A DNA stretch of 15,107 nt from QPIN01 sp964472945 (GTDB taxonomy: Bacteria; Pseudomonadota; Gammaproteobacteria; Methylococcales; Methylomonadaceae): the NCBI GenBank assembly GCA_964472945.1, contig CAYYNM010000064.1, forward strand, positions 1 to 15,107, in the 5' to 3' direction. The position numbers and the translations under genes are program-made. Positions 6,635-15,104 of the stretch are shown here, piece after piece (positions within the stretch are counted from its first letter, which is position 1; each line of letters begins with the position of its first letter). The notes under the pieces were generated by a model that was not told the origin of the DNA, did no database searches, and was given only the letters and a program-made list of their open reading frames with translations.

Positions 6635-7282
6635 TTATAAAATATCTAATAGTTCTGTTGTTTTTTGTAAATTGAATAAGGGATTATACGCCTGCATCTG
6701 TGCTTTTGAATTAGCACCACATAAAACCGCAATAGAAACAACATCAGCATTAACTGCCATTTCCATATCATGTATTGAGTCACCAATTAGTACGACTCGC
6801 TCTTTACTTAAACCTAACTCTTCAACAATAATATTAAGCATATCTGGATTAGGTTTTGAAGCTGTCTCATCCGCACACTTTGTTGTATTAAAAAAATCTT
6901 TTAGTCCTGTACCCTTTAGTGCTTTATCAAGCCCATATCTACTTTTCCCTGTAGCAACAGCCAATTGGTAACCCTGTTGCCTAAAATGTAACAGCATATC
7001 TTTTACACCTGCAAACAGGTCGTTTTCTGTAATCTCCCTAGAAAAGAAAGCCTTACTATAACTATCTATAAACTGCTGACGCGCTAGACCACCAAGTTCT
7101 GAAAATAATATATCCATTGATTTATGAATACTTAAACCAATAATATTTTTGATCTCTTGCTCACTTGGTATATTACAATTACTCTCTCTAGCTGCGAGCA
7201 TTAAACATTGAACAATCCAGTCCACCGAGTCCATCAAGGTGCCATCCCAGTCAAAAACAATCAAATCAAATCTATTTTTCAT
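6635..7282 (-). CDS. HAD-superfamily phosphatase (Gph-like)
   Basis: This is a 215-residue haloacid dehalogenase-type hydrolase. Motif I DWDGTLMDS gives nucleophile Asp11 and acid/base Asp13. Motif II is Thr111 in VATGKS, motif III is Lys143 in SKPNPDM, and motif IV is LIGDSIHDMEMA with Asp168 and Asp172. A helical cap lies between motifs I and II (about residues 20-95), as in phosphoglycolate phosphatase. The substrate cannot be read from sequence. Possibilities include 2-phosphoglycolate or a nucleotide monophosphate. Genes of this type sit between rluC and the S49 peptidase gene in Pseudomonas as well, so the position is ancestral. Gaps are 10 nt from rluC and 12 nt to sppA. Confidence 0.9.
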   Translation of the reverse strand: MKNRFDLIVFDWDGTLMDSVDWIVQCLMLAARESNCNIPSEQEIKNIIGLSIHKSMDILFSELGGLARQQFIDSYSKAFFSREITENDLFAGVKDMLLHFRQQGYQLAVATGKSRYGLDKALKGTGLKDFFNTTKCADETASKPNPDMLNIIVEELGLSKERVVLIGDSIHDMEMAVNADVVSIAVLCGANSKAQMQAYNPLFNLQKTTELLDIL

Positions 7283-7292
7283 TTCAGCTACC

Positions 7293-8252
7293 CTACTTAA
7301 TCACCTGCTGTTTCAACAAAGTTTCCAGCTCATCAGGTAAAGGTGCTTTAAAATGCATTCTTTCATTACTGCCTGGGTGTATAAATTCAAGTTGTTCTGC
7401 ATGCAAAAACAAGCGTTTAAAGCCACGACTTTTTAATTCTTTATTCACTTTATCGTCACCATAACGTTCATCTGCAACAATAGGGTGTCCCAACCATGCA
7501 GAATGAACCCTGATTTGGTGAGTTCGCCCCGTTTTTGGAGAGGCTTCAACCAGGGTTAAGTCTTTATATTTTTGAATACGCCTAAAAACAGTTTCAGCAA
7601 ACTTACCGGCCTTATTAACTTTAACCATACGCTCACCACCTTTTCCAGTACTTCTAAGCAAAGGAGCGGTCACCAACATTTGTTTTCTTTCCCATTGCCC
7701 AACGAGTAAAGCAAGGTAAGTTTTTTTCACCGCATTATCTCTAAAAAGATCATGCAAGGCTTTTAAGGTTGAACGTTTTTTAGCAACCAATAAACAGCCC
7801 GATGTTGCTTTATCTATTCTATGCGCCAACTCTAAAAAACGCGCATCAGGCCTAATAGCTCGCAACGCTTCAATCACACCAGAACTAATACCACTTCCTC
7901 CATGTACAGCAAAGCCAGAAGGCTTATTCAATACAATCATCACATCGTCTTCATAAATAATGTCATGCTCAAGACTATTTTTTAAAGTAGGCTGTAAGTC
8001 GATATTATGGTTTCTTTCAGCAACACGGACCGGGGGGATACGAACTACATCTCCTTGTTTTAAGCGATATTTATTGTTTATTCGACCTTTATTAACCCTA
8101 ACCTCACCTTTTCTTATAATTCTATAAATTCTCGTTTTAGGTACGCCTTTTAACTTAGTAATCAAGAAATTATCTAATCTTTGACCACTATCCTCTTCGA
8201 AAATTTCAATGAACTTAACTTTAGGTTTATCACTCTCTTGTACTGTATTCAT
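7293..8252 (-). CDS. rluC: 23S rRNA pseudouridine synthase RluC
   Basis: The product is 319 residues, the same size as E. coli RluC (319). RluC isomerises uridines 955, 2504 and 2580 of 23S rRNA (E. coli numbering). An N-terminal S4 RNA-binding domain (about 23-75, with RLDNFL and GEVRVNKGR) precedes the RluA-family catalytic domain. The catalytic aspartate is Asp147 in the AHRIDKATSG motif. KTGRTHQIRVHSAWLGHPIVAD is the family's second signature (given here as KTGRTHQIRVH at about residue 240). It is divergent from rne, as in E. coli and Pseudomonas, and heads the rluC-HAD-sppA operon. The Shine-Dalgarno is weak. Minus-strand TATACT (within 8253-8280) lies close to the start codon and might be its -10 box. 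Confidence 0.95.
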   Translation of the reverse strand: MNTVQESDKPKVKFIEIFEEDSGQRLDNFLITKLKGVPKTRIYRIIRKGEVRVNKGRINNKYRLKQGDVVRIPPVRVAERNHNIDLQPTLKNSLEHDIIYEDDVMIVLNKPSGFAVHGGSGISSGVIEALRAIRPDARFLELAHRIDKATSGCLLVAKKRSTLKALHDLFRDNAVKKTYLALLVGQWERKQMLVTAPLLRSTGKGGERMVKVNKAGKFAETVFRRIQKYKDLTLVEASPKTGRTHQIRVHSAWLGHPIVADERYGDDKVNKELKSRGFKRLFLHAEQLEFIHPGSNERMHFKAPLPDELETLLKQQVIK

Positions 8253-8894
8253 ACCGTTAATAATACCAGTATATACAATTTAATAATGGTTTAAATTGAT
8301 AGTATCGCTAAAGATTGTTATATTAGGGAGGTTTATCTATAAATTGACAATAGTAACAACATAATATTTTGTAAAACCAGTCAAATTGTTTTGCAAACTA
8401 TACTTTGCACATACCGCTTATAAATATGATCGCAAGGCAACTTGCATCTAAGTTAAAGTAGCGCACAAAAAAGATATACACAGAATTTCGGGTTTTATCG
8501 TTCGACCCATGATGAACGGTATTGTTCCTACAGAACAACATACTTATAGCTTGATTTTTCTCTTAAAGCTATAGCAACAGAACTTATTTCGCCAAGTTAT
8601 ACTAAAGGTTTACACTTCAAATAGATTACCTTTAACCGTTTTTATACCTGATTTTAAACAAGTGCAAGATACTAAAAACTCTATAAAAACAATAAAAGTA
8701 AACACAAAAAGTGTACTCCCACATTAAAATATTGAGCATACCTAAACTGGACGCTCTTACATGGCAAGAAGTTAAAAAAACTTAGATATTTAGCGATTAT
8801 TTAATTTATATTCGCCCTTTTACAAGTATCTGTTCAGGAATAACAATTCCTTAGTAACTCTGATTAGGAAGCAATAAACTACAAGGAAACTAAA
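8253..8894 (+). other. Divergent rluC/rne intergenic region with long putative rne leader
   Basis: This is 642 nt without a convincing gene. The rne side (about 8489-8870) carries a series of inverted repeats: 8499-8518, 8522-8538, 8545-8573, an AAAGGT/ACCTTT pair (about 8605-8634), ACAC/GTGT (about 8702-8714) and AGGAAT/ATTCCT just before the gene. E. coli rne has a 361-nt 5' UTR that RNase E itself reads to limit its own synthesis; a long structured leader here would fit that. Promoters are uncertain. TATACT (8399-8404) and TATAAA (8419-8424) are possible -10 boxes for rne without good -35 boxes, and a consensus TTGACA (8344-8349) lacks a well-spaced -10. A strong AAGGA Shine-Dalgarno stands 7 nt before the rne ATG. 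Confidence 0.7.
8489..8573 (+). promoter_or_regulatory. Clustered hairpins, candidate rne autoregulatory element
   Basis: Three adjacent stem-loops can be drawn. CGTTC (8499-8503) pairs with GAACG (8514-8518), or alternatively GGG (8490-8492) with CCC (8506-8508). TTGTTC (8522-8527) pairs with GAACAA (8533-8538) around CTACA. TATAGCTT (8545-8552) pairs with AAGCTATA (8566-8573). This density of structure at the 5' side of an unusually long leader is what the autoregulatory hairpins of gammaproteobacterial rne mRNAs look like. Homology to the known rne5 or rne-II RNA families is not proven here. Confidence 0.5.
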
Positions 8895-11135
8895 ATGAAA
8901 AGAATGCTTATCAATGCCACTCAACCTGAAGAGTTGCGTGTTGCTTTGGTAGACGGTCAAAAACTTTATGATTTTGACATAGAACTCCCTTCAAACGAAC
9001 AGAAAAAAGCCAACATATATAAAGGTATTATTACCCGAGTTGAACCTAGTCTAGAGGCCGCTTTTATTAATTATGGCGCAGAAAAACACGGGTTCTTACC
9101 TTTTAAAGAAATATCAGCACAATACCGGAGCAAACCTTCTTCCGATAAAAAATTAGAAGGTCGTCCTAGTATTAAAGATTTGGTCAAAGAAGGCCAAGAA
9201 ATTATTGTTCAAATTGAAAAAGAAGAGCGTGGCAATAAAGGTGCAGCACTAACAACGTATATTAGCCTGGCTGGCACATACTTAGTTCTAATGCCTAACA
9301 ACCCTAAAGCAGGAGGAATTTCCCGGCGCATTGAGGGAGACACACGTTCAGAATTACGTGACGTTATTTCTGCTCTAGAAATTCCTGAAGAAATGGGGCT
9401 TATCGTGCGTACCGCTGGTTGCGGTAAAAATGCAGAAGAATTACAGTGGGATTTAAACTACCTGTTACAACTGTGGGAATCTGTGGAACGATCCAGTTCT
9501 GAGCAACAAGCTCCTTTTCTTATTTTTCAAGAAAGTAACGTTATTATCAGAGCATTACGAGACCACTTAAGAAATGAGATAGATGAAATTCTGATTGATG
9601 AAGCCACCTCTTACAAATCAGTACAAAACTTTTTGAGGCAAGTGATGCCTCACTTTTTACAAAAAGCTAAACTTTATCAAGATAACGTTCCTCTCTTCAG
9701 CCGTTACCAGATTGAATCTCAAATTGAGACTGCATATAACCGTGAAGTATCCTTACCCTCTGGTGGCTCTATCGTTATTGATTACACCGAGGCATTAACC
9801 TCAATTGATATTAACTCTGCCCGTGCAACTAAAGGCAGTGATATTGAAGAAACAGCTTTAAACACTAATCTTGAAGCAGCAGACGAAATTGCACGCCAAT
9901 TACGTCTAAGAGATTTAGGTGGACTTTTCGTTATTGATTTTATTGATATGATGGCGAATAGAAATCAAAAAGCCGTTGAAAACCAATTACGCGATGCAAT
10001 GAAAATTGACCGCGCACGCATCCAGACTAGTCGAATTTCACGCTTTGGTTTATTGGAAATGTCCAGACAAAGGCTACGACCTTCTCTAGGTGATGCAACG
10101 CAGTTAACCTGCCCTCGTTGTAAAGGTCAAGGGGCAATTCGTAATATTGAGTCTGTTGCTCTTTCTGTCCTTCGTATTGTTGAAGAAGAAGCAATGAAAA
10201 AAGGCACCGAAAAAGTTGTAGCTCACTTACCTATTGAATGTGCAACTTTTCTATTAAATGAAAAAAGATCAGTATTACAGGATTTAGAAACACAACATAA
10301 AATAAGCGTTGTCATCTTACCCAGCAAACACCTTGAGACGCCTGCATATGATATTGAGAGAATTAAATCATCAGAAGATGAAGAGGAAAAACCAAGCCAC
10401 CTGCAAATAAAGTCTGAAACTGTGGCAACTCCTGAATTTGCACAAAAATCATCCCATAAAGCTGAAAAACCAGCTATAAAAGAATTTCTACCTGATGCAC
10501 CAGCACCCACACATAACACTAAAGCATCTGCTAATCTTATCCATCGATTTTGGCAAAAACTTGTAGGTAGCCCTGAAGAAAAAACCGGTACTCACACTAC
10601 AAATAAAGAAAAAGTAGCAAAAACAAGTAATTCAGAAGAAAAAACTCGCAACAATAGAAACTACAAGAACAGAAACAGTAATAATGATAACGAAAGAAAA
10701 ACTAGCCAAAACCGAGGGGCACGTAAAAATAATAGTAACCGTCAAACTCAAAAACAAATATCACCCACGAAAACACAAAAGGCTGTAGAGAACTCTGACA
10801 AGAAAAACCTGCCTACGGAAAATAAAGCAACAGAACAAGGTAATACGACTCCAAAGCAGAATAACAGACGAAACCCAAATAACCGCAGACGGGCTCGCAA
10901 CCCGAATTATAGAAAGCCTGAGCAGAATAAAGATAACCAATCTCAAGCAAACCAAAGTCCTGAAAAACAGGAAGAAAAATCTAACAATGCTGAAAAAACT
11001 AGGGCTTACACTAATGATTTTGCTGAAAGAAAATCACAAACTTCGGCCGCTGAAGTAATAGCAGATAAAGCTCCAACAGAAAAACAGCAACCAAAAGTGA
11101 AAACTGAGCCTACAAATAATGAATCAAAGTCCTAA
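8895..11135 (+). CDS. rne: Ribonuclease E
   Basis: This is a 746-residue endoribonuclease, the scaffold of the RNA degradosome, which cleaves AU-rich single-stranded RNA and processes rRNA and tRNA precursors. The catalytic half (1 to about 500) follows E. coli closely: an S1 domain (about 35-125), a 5'-monophosphate sensor (VRTAG, Arg172-Thr173), Mg-binding Asp305 (TSIDINSAR) and Asp348 (FVIDF), and the zinc-link CPRCKGQG (Cys406, Cys409) that holds the tetramer. The remaining 240 residues are low-complexity, rich in Asn, Lys, Gln and Arg, and much shorter than the E. coli scaffold (full length 1061). Within them NLIHRFWQKLVG (547-558) looks like an amphipathic membrane-targeting helix. Arg-rich stretches (about 585-625 and 657-674) may bind RNA. 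I cannot identify enolase, RhlB or PNPase docking sites. The ATG has an AAGGA Shine-Dalgarno. Confidence 0.98.
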   Translation: MKRMLINATQPEELRVALVDGQKLYDFDIELPSNEQKKANIYKGIITRVEPSLEAAFINYGAEKHGFLPFKEISAQYRSKPSSDKKLEGRPSIKDLVKEGQEIIVQIEKEERGNKGAALTTYISLAGTYLVLMPNNPKAGGISRRIEGDTRSELRDVISALEIPEEMGLIVRTAGCGKNAEELQWDLNYLLQLWESVERSSSEQQAPFLIFQESNVIIRALRDHLRNEIDEILIDEATSYKSVQNFLRQVMPHFLQKAKLYQDNVPLFSRYQIESQIETAYNREVSLPSGGSIVIDYTEALTSIDINSARATKGSDIEETALNTNLEAADEIARQLRLRDLGGLFVIDFIDMMANRNQKAVENQLRDAMKIDRARIQTSRISRFGLLEMSRQRLRPSLGDATQLTCPRCKGQGAIRNIESVALSVLRIVEEEAMKKGTEKVVAHLPIECATFLLNEKRSVLQDLETQHKISVVILPSKHLETPAYDIERIKSSEDEEEKPSHLQIKSETVATPEFAQKSSHKAEKPAIKEFLPDAPAPTHNTKASANLIHRFWQKLVGSPEEKTGTHTTNKEKVAKTSNSEEKTRNNRNYKNRNSNNDNERKTSQNRGARKNNSNRQTQKQISPTKTQKAVENSDKKNLPTENKATEQGNTTPKQNNRRNPNNRRRARNPNYRKPEQNKDNQSQANQSPEKQEEKSNNAEKTRAYTNDFAERKSQTSAAEVIADKAPTEKQQPKVKTEPTNNESKS

Positions 11136-11409
11136 GCAGAAGTAAGCAACACCCTATAGCTGTGAATTGGTTCACAGCTATAGCCCCCCCCCCCTCCGAT
11201 CTTCCTTCAACTTCTTCAGCAGTCACATTAAGCTCCGGTAATTTTCATTTAAAGAGTATATGTGATCTCCTAGAAAACCCTAGCTTCTTAGTATCATCAT
11301 CAGGTCAATCAACAGCAAGAAAAACTTATTCTTTAGCACTAAGCAAAAATCAGATATTATTTAGGCTATTAGTCTTCACTTAATAAAATAGGACAATTTA
11401 CTACAAATC
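11136..11409 (+). other. rne-prlC intergenic region
   Basis: This is 274 nt. It holds the large hairpin and C11 run described separately, then AT-rich sequence with no convincing gene. A 73-codon frame from a GTG at 11162 runs through the hairpin and the C-run, has no Shine-Dalgarno and has an unlikely composition. A weak promoter candidate for prlC is TTTAGG (11360-11365), 18 bases, then TAAAAT (11384-11389). The prlC ATG has no clear Shine-Dalgarno. Confidence 0.6.
11154..11194. repeat. 13-bp perfect hairpin followed by C11 homopolymer
   Basis: CTATAGCTGTGAA (11154-11166) and TTCACAGCTATAG (11171-11183) pair without mismatch around the loop TTGG. Eleven consecutive C residues (11184-11194) follow directly. 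The hairpin stands 19 nt after the rne stop codon, where a terminator would be expected, but there is no T-tract on either strand. Its likely role is 3'-end formation or protection of rne mRNA. The C-run is out of character for this AT-rich sequence and may vary in length. Confidence 0.75.
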
Positions 11410-13449
11410 ATGAGCAACCCACTATTAGAAAAAACCTCTCTCCCCCAGTTTTCAAAAATCAAACCTGAACATGTTGAAATAGCAATAGATACATTATTAA
11501 AAGAAGCACGCGAAACGGTAAAACAACGCTTACAGGCAACAAATAAATACAATTGGACGAATTTAATTGATCCCATTGAAAATAGTGAAGATAAATTAAA
11601 TAAAGCGTGGTCACCCATTAGTCACATGAATTCGGTTGTTAATTCTGATGAATTACGTGATGCTTACAATGCCTGCTTGCCTAAACTTAGTGAGTACTCA
11701 ACTGAGATGGGACAAAATAAAGAATTATTTAATGCTTACCAATACATTGCCAAGAGCCGTGAATTTAACCAATTAGATACTGCTCAACAGAAAATTATTA
11801 ACAATGCATTAAGAGATTTTCGTTTGTCAGGAATAGACCTTTCAAAAGAAAACCAGCAACGTTATAAACAAATAAACCAAGAATTATCACGATTATCTAG
11901 TAAATATGAAGAGAATCTACTGGATGCAACAAATGCCTGGACTAAGCATATTACTGATATCGAAATTTTATCAGGCTTAACAGAAAATGCCTTGGCACAA
12001 GCTAAACAAACTGCAAAAAATCAAGATAAATCAGGCTGGGTAATTACCTTACAATTCCCATCTTATATTGCAGTAATGACCTATGCAGATAACCGTGAGC
12101 TAAGAAAAGAGCACTACACAGCCTTTTCAACACGTGCTTCAGAAATAGGCCCAAATGCAGGTGAGTGGGATAATAGCCAAATTATGGAAGATACCCTTGC
12201 ACTTAGATATGAAAAAGCCCATCTACTAGGGTTTGATAATTATGCCGAATATTCGCTAGCAACTAAAATGGCGGAAAAACCTAGTGATGTAATTAACTTT
12301 CTAGAAGATTTGGCAGAAAAATCTTTAACTCATGCTAAAAAAGATCTTTTGGAGTTAACCCAGTTTGCAAATGAACATTATGGTGTTGATAAGTTGCAAG
12401 CATGGGATATCGGTTATTATTCGGAAAAAATGCGCCAATATTTTTACCAATTATCGCAAGAAGAAGTAAAAAAATACTTCCCATCTACTCGTGTAATACC
12501 CGGTTTATTTGCAGTAGTCGAAAAACTCTATGGCTTACAAATATCGGAGATTGAAAGTTTTGATAGCTGGCACCCAGATGTGAAGTTTTTTGAAATAAAG
12601 GACCAAGATGGAGAAGTTCGTGGTCAGTTCTATCTTGATTTATATGCCCGTGAGAAAAAACGAGGTGGTGCTTGGATGGATGATTGTGTTGGGCGTAAAA
12701 AAGTTGGTGATAAAACACAAAGACCAGTCGCTTATTTAACTTGTAACTTCACACCTCCTACAGGTAATGACCCCGCGCTGTTAACTCATGATGAAGTCAC
12801 CACTTTTTTTCATGAATTTGGCCATGGTTTACAACATATGCTAAGTAAAATAGATTATTTAGGTGTCTCAGGAATAAATGGTGTGGAGTGGGATGCCGTG
12901 GAATTACCCAGCCAATTTATGGAGAACTGGTGTTGGGAAAAAGAAGCTCTAGATTTAATTTCAGGACATTATCAAAGTGGAGAAAAACTACCAGCTGAAT
13001 TATTCCAGAAAATGCTTAATGCCAAAAATTTTCAGGCAGGAATGATGATGGTAAGACAGCTGGAATTTAGTTTATTCGACTTTAAAATGCACCAACAATA
13101 TGACCCTAATAACCCTGGCCAAATTTATAAAACCCTTAATCAGATCAGAGATAAAGTAGCCGTAATACAAGTTCCTGAATTTAATCGTTTTGCCCACAGT
13201 TTTTCTCATATTTTTGCTGGGGGGTATGCGGCTGGGTATTACAGTTACAAATGGGCTGAAGTGTTATCTAGTGATGCTTTTTCACTATTTGAAGAAAAGG
13301 GTATTTTTGATCCAACCACAGGCCAGTCCTTTTTACATAATATTCTGGAAACAGGGGGTAGCCAGGATGCCATGAAATTATTCGTTGCTTTTCGTGGGCG
13401 TGAACCCAAAATTGAGGCGTTACTCAGACACAATGGAATCAGCGCATGA
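11410..13449 (+). CDS. prlC: Oligopeptidase A (M3 zinc metallopeptidase)
   Basis: The product is 679 residues, like E. coli PrlC/OpdA (680). This cytoplasmic thimet-type peptidase cuts short peptides, including cleaved signal peptides and products of ATP-dependent proteases. The zinc site is FFHEFGHGLQH (His468, Glu469, His472), with Glu498 in DAVELPSQFMENW as third ligand. The N-terminus MSNPLLEKTSLPQFSKIKPEHV matches the family start (MSNPLL, PxFSKIxPEHV), which fixes the ATG even though no good Shine-Dalgarno is visible. The C-terminal FNRFAHSFSHIFAGGYAAGYYSYKWAEV segment (SHIFAGGYAAGYYSY) forms the rest of the active-site cleft in M3 enzymes. Its stop codon overlaps the ubiD start by four bases (ATGA), so the two are cotranscribed and translationally coupled. 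Functionally it complements the S49 peptidase encoded nearby in signal-peptide turnover. Confidence 0.96.
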   Translation: MSNPLLEKTSLPQFSKIKPEHVEIAIDTLLKEARETVKQRLQATNKYNWTNLIDPIENSEDKLNKAWSPISHMNSVVNSDELRDAYNACLPKLSEYSTEMGQNKELFNAYQYIAKSREFNQLDTAQQKIINNALRDFRLSGIDLSKENQQRYKQINQELSRLSSKYEENLLDATNAWTKHITDIEILSGLTENALAQAKQTAKNQDKSGWVITLQFPSYIAVMTYADNRELRKEHYTAFSTRASEIGPNAGEWDNSQIMEDTLALRYEKAHLLGFDNYAEYSLATKMAEKPSDVINFLEDLAEKSLTHAKKDLLELTQFANEHYGVDKLQAWDIGYYSEKMRQYFYQLSQEEVKKYFPSTRVIPGLFAVVEKLYGLQISEIESFDSWHPDVKFFEIKDQDGEVRGQFYLDLYAREKKRGGAWMDDCVGRKKVGDKTQRPVAYLTCNFTPPTGNDPALLTHDEVTTFFHEFGHGLQHMLSKIDYLGVSGINGVEWDAVELPSQFMENWCWEKEALDLISGHYQSGEKLPAELFQKMLNAKNFQAGMMMVRQLEFSLFDFKMHQQYDPNNPGQIYKTLNQIRDKVAVIQVPEFNRFAHSFSHIFAGGYAAGYYSYKWAEVLSSDAFSLFEEKGIFDPTTGQSFLHNILETGGSQDAMKLFVAFRGREPKIEALLRHNGISA

Positions 13450-14912
13450 AATATAAAGATTTAAGAGACTTTATAAAACAGTTAGAAAAACAGGGAGAGT
13501 TAAAACGAATCACCATTGAAGTCGATCCTTATTTGGAAATAACAGAAATAAGTGACCGTACACTAAAACAAGGCGGCCCAGCCTTATTATTTGAAAACCC
13601 AAAAGGCTCAAATATTCCTGTATTAGCCAACCTCTTTGGTACAGCAAAGCGTGTTGCCATGGGGATGGGTGCAGACTCCGTCTCAGAATTGCGTGGTATA
13701 GGTGAATTGCTGGCATATCTAAAAGAACCTGAACCTCCAAAAGGCATAAAGGATGCCATGGAAAAGATTCCAGTATTTAAAAAAGTGCTTAATATGGCTC
13801 CAAAAGTCATCAGTAGCCCACCTTGCCAAGAAGTTATTCGAGTAGGAGATGAAGTTGATTTAAGCGTCTTCCCAATTCAAACCTGCTGGCCTGATGACGC
13901 AGCTCCACTTATCACCTGGCCTCTAGTCATTACCAAAGGGCCAAATAAAGACCGGCAAAACCTGGGGATATACCGTCAGCAAGTTATCGGAAAAAATAAA
14001 GTCATTATGCGCTGGTTATCTCATCGAGGTGGGGCGTTAGATTTCCTAGAATGGCAAGAAGCTCACCCAGGTGAACCTTTTCCAGTCTCTGTTGCCTTAG
14101 GTGCAGACCCAGCTACTATTCTCGCAGCGGTTACTCCAGTCCCTGATTCCTTATCGGAATATGCTTTTGCTGGGCTATTGCGCGGCAGTAAAACAGAAGT
14201 TGCCAACTGCTTAAGCAATGATTTACAAGTCCCAGCCAGTGCAGAAATTATATTAGAAGGTTTTATCTACCCTGATGAGATGGCTGCCGAAGGCCCATAT
14301 GGAGACCATACAGGTTACTACAATGAAGTTGATGAATTCCCTGTCTTTACAATAGAGCGTATTACCCAGCGGCAAGCCCCCATTTATCACAGCACATACA
14401 CAGGCCGTCCACCTGATGAACCTGCTATTTTAGGCGTTGCGCTAAATGAAGTTTTTATTCCTATTTTACAAAAGCAATTTCCAGAAATATTAGATTTTTA
14501 TTTACCCCCAGAAGGCTGTTCCTATCGAATGGCTGTTATCAGCATGAAAAAACAATATGCAGGTCATGCTAAGCGAGTGATGCTGGGTACTTGGTCATAC
14601 TTACGTCAGTTTATGTATACTAAATTTGTGATTGTTGTTGATGAAGATGTTGATGTTCGTAATTGGCAAGATGTAATTTGGGCAATTACTACCCGAATGG
14701 ATCCAGCTAGAGATTTAACAATCTTAGAAAACACGCCTATTGATTATTTAGATTTTGCTTCACCTGTATCAGGTTTAGGTTCCAAAGTTGGTTTTGATGC
14801 CACTAATAAATGGCCTGGTGAAACTAACCGAGAATGGGGCAAAACCATTGTTATGTCGGATGAAATTATTGAACGAGTTGATCAACTTTGGGATTCATTA
14901 GGTATTGACTAA
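13446..14912 (+). CDS. ubiD: 3-polyprenyl-4-hydroxybenzoate decarboxylase UbiD
   Basis: The product is 488 residues (E. coli UbiD has 497). UbiD decarboxylates 3-polyprenyl-4-hydroxybenzoate in ubiquinone synthesis using prenylated FMN supplied by UbiX, with Mn and K ions. The cofactor/catalytic residues seen in the family are present. Asn172 and Arg177 occur in QNLGIYRQQV. Glu238 occurs in SLSEYAFAG. The pair Glu282 and Asp287 occurs in EGPYGDHTGYY, which with Arg177 makes up the family's Arg-Glu-Asp/Glu triad. The start codon overlaps the prlC stop (ATGA). Pairing with prlC is not the usual genomic context for ubiD that I know of and has no obvious metabolic reason. The frame is complete, with no sign of damage. 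Confidence 0.96.
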   Translation: MKYKDLRDFIKQLEKQGELKRITIEVDPYLEITEISDRTLKQGGPALLFENPKGSNIPVLANLFGTAKRVAMGMGADSVSELRGIGELLAYLKEPEPPKGIKDAMEKIPVFKKVLNMAPKVISSPPCQEVIRVGDEVDLSVFPIQTCWPDDAAPLITWPLVITKGPNKDRQNLGIYRQQVIGKNKVIMRWLSHRGGALDFLEWQEAHPGEPFPVSVALGADPATILAAVTPVPDSLSEYAFAGLLRGSKTEVANCLSNDLQVPASAEIILEGFIYPDEMAAEGPYGDHTGYYNEVDEFPVFTIERITQRQAPIYHSTYTGRPPDEPAILGVALNEVFIPILQKQFPEILDFYLPPEGCSYRMAVISMKKQYAGHAKRVMLGTWSYLRQFMYTKFVIVVDEDVDVRNWQDVIWAITTRMDPARDLTILENTPIDYLDFASPVSGLGSKVGFDATNKWPGETNREWGKTIVMSDEIIERVDQLWDSLGID

Positions 14913-14927
14913 TTACTTAATGAATCC
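14891..14927 (+). repeat. Long hairpin spanning the ubiD stop codon
   Basis: GGATTCATTA (14891-14900) and TAATGAATCC (14918-14927) form a perfect 10-bp inverted repeat, extendable inward by a G-U and a G-C pair. It brackets the ubiD TAA. No T-run follows. The right arm also overlaps a second possible stem (ATCCG 14924-14928 with CGGAT 14940-14944), so the two would be mutually exclusive. Probable role: 3'-end structure of the prlC-ubiD mRNA. Confidence 0.5.
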
Positions 14928-15064
14928 GTGACTTCAATGCGGATAACAGAGCTCAAGATATTGGTTTCACAGGGGATTTAGTTAGATTATTGCTCCTGCA
15001 TAATCGACATTCACCACATCCATGTGGCTCAAAAAATCTTAGCTTCACCCATAGGTTAAGGTAA

Positions 15065-15104
15065 TATTGAGGCAATGTGTTTATATCTAACTGTTGCCTC
15101 AATA
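15065..15104. repeat. 11-bp inverted repeat at window end
   Basis: TATTGAGGCAA (15065-15075) and TTGCCTCAATA (15094-15104) pair perfectly around an 18-nt AT-rich spacer. The window ends three bases later, so it cannot be seen whether a T-tract follows. It could be a terminator for the prlC-ubiD operon, part of a downstream gene's leader, or an operator. The rest of 14913-15064 shows no gene. Confidence 0.5.

Noticed and set aside
8344..8367. Consensus TTGACA (8344-8349) as the rne promoter -35 box.
   Set aside because: The nearest -10-like sequences (TAATAT, TATTTT) are only 12-15 bases away, and nothing suitable lies at 16-18 bases.
10223..10955. Minus-strand open frames antisense to the rne scaffold region.
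   Set aside because: They are composition artefacts of the Asn/Lys-rich low-complexity coding sequence on the other strand. None has a Shine-Dalgarno or domain.
11162..11383. 73-codon plus-strand frame beginning with GTG inside the rne-prlC hairpin and crossing the C11 run, a possible phase-variable peptide.
   Set aside because: There is no Shine-Dalgarno, the start lies inside a strong stem, the Ser/Pro/Leu composition has no domain or signal peptide, and it fills non-coding DNA between two real genes.
14996..15040. CCACAT/ATGTGG inverted repeat followed by an A-run, considered as a minus-strand terminator.
   Set aside because: On the minus strand the T-run precedes the stem instead of following it, and on the plus strand an A-run follows, so it fits a terminator in neither direction.
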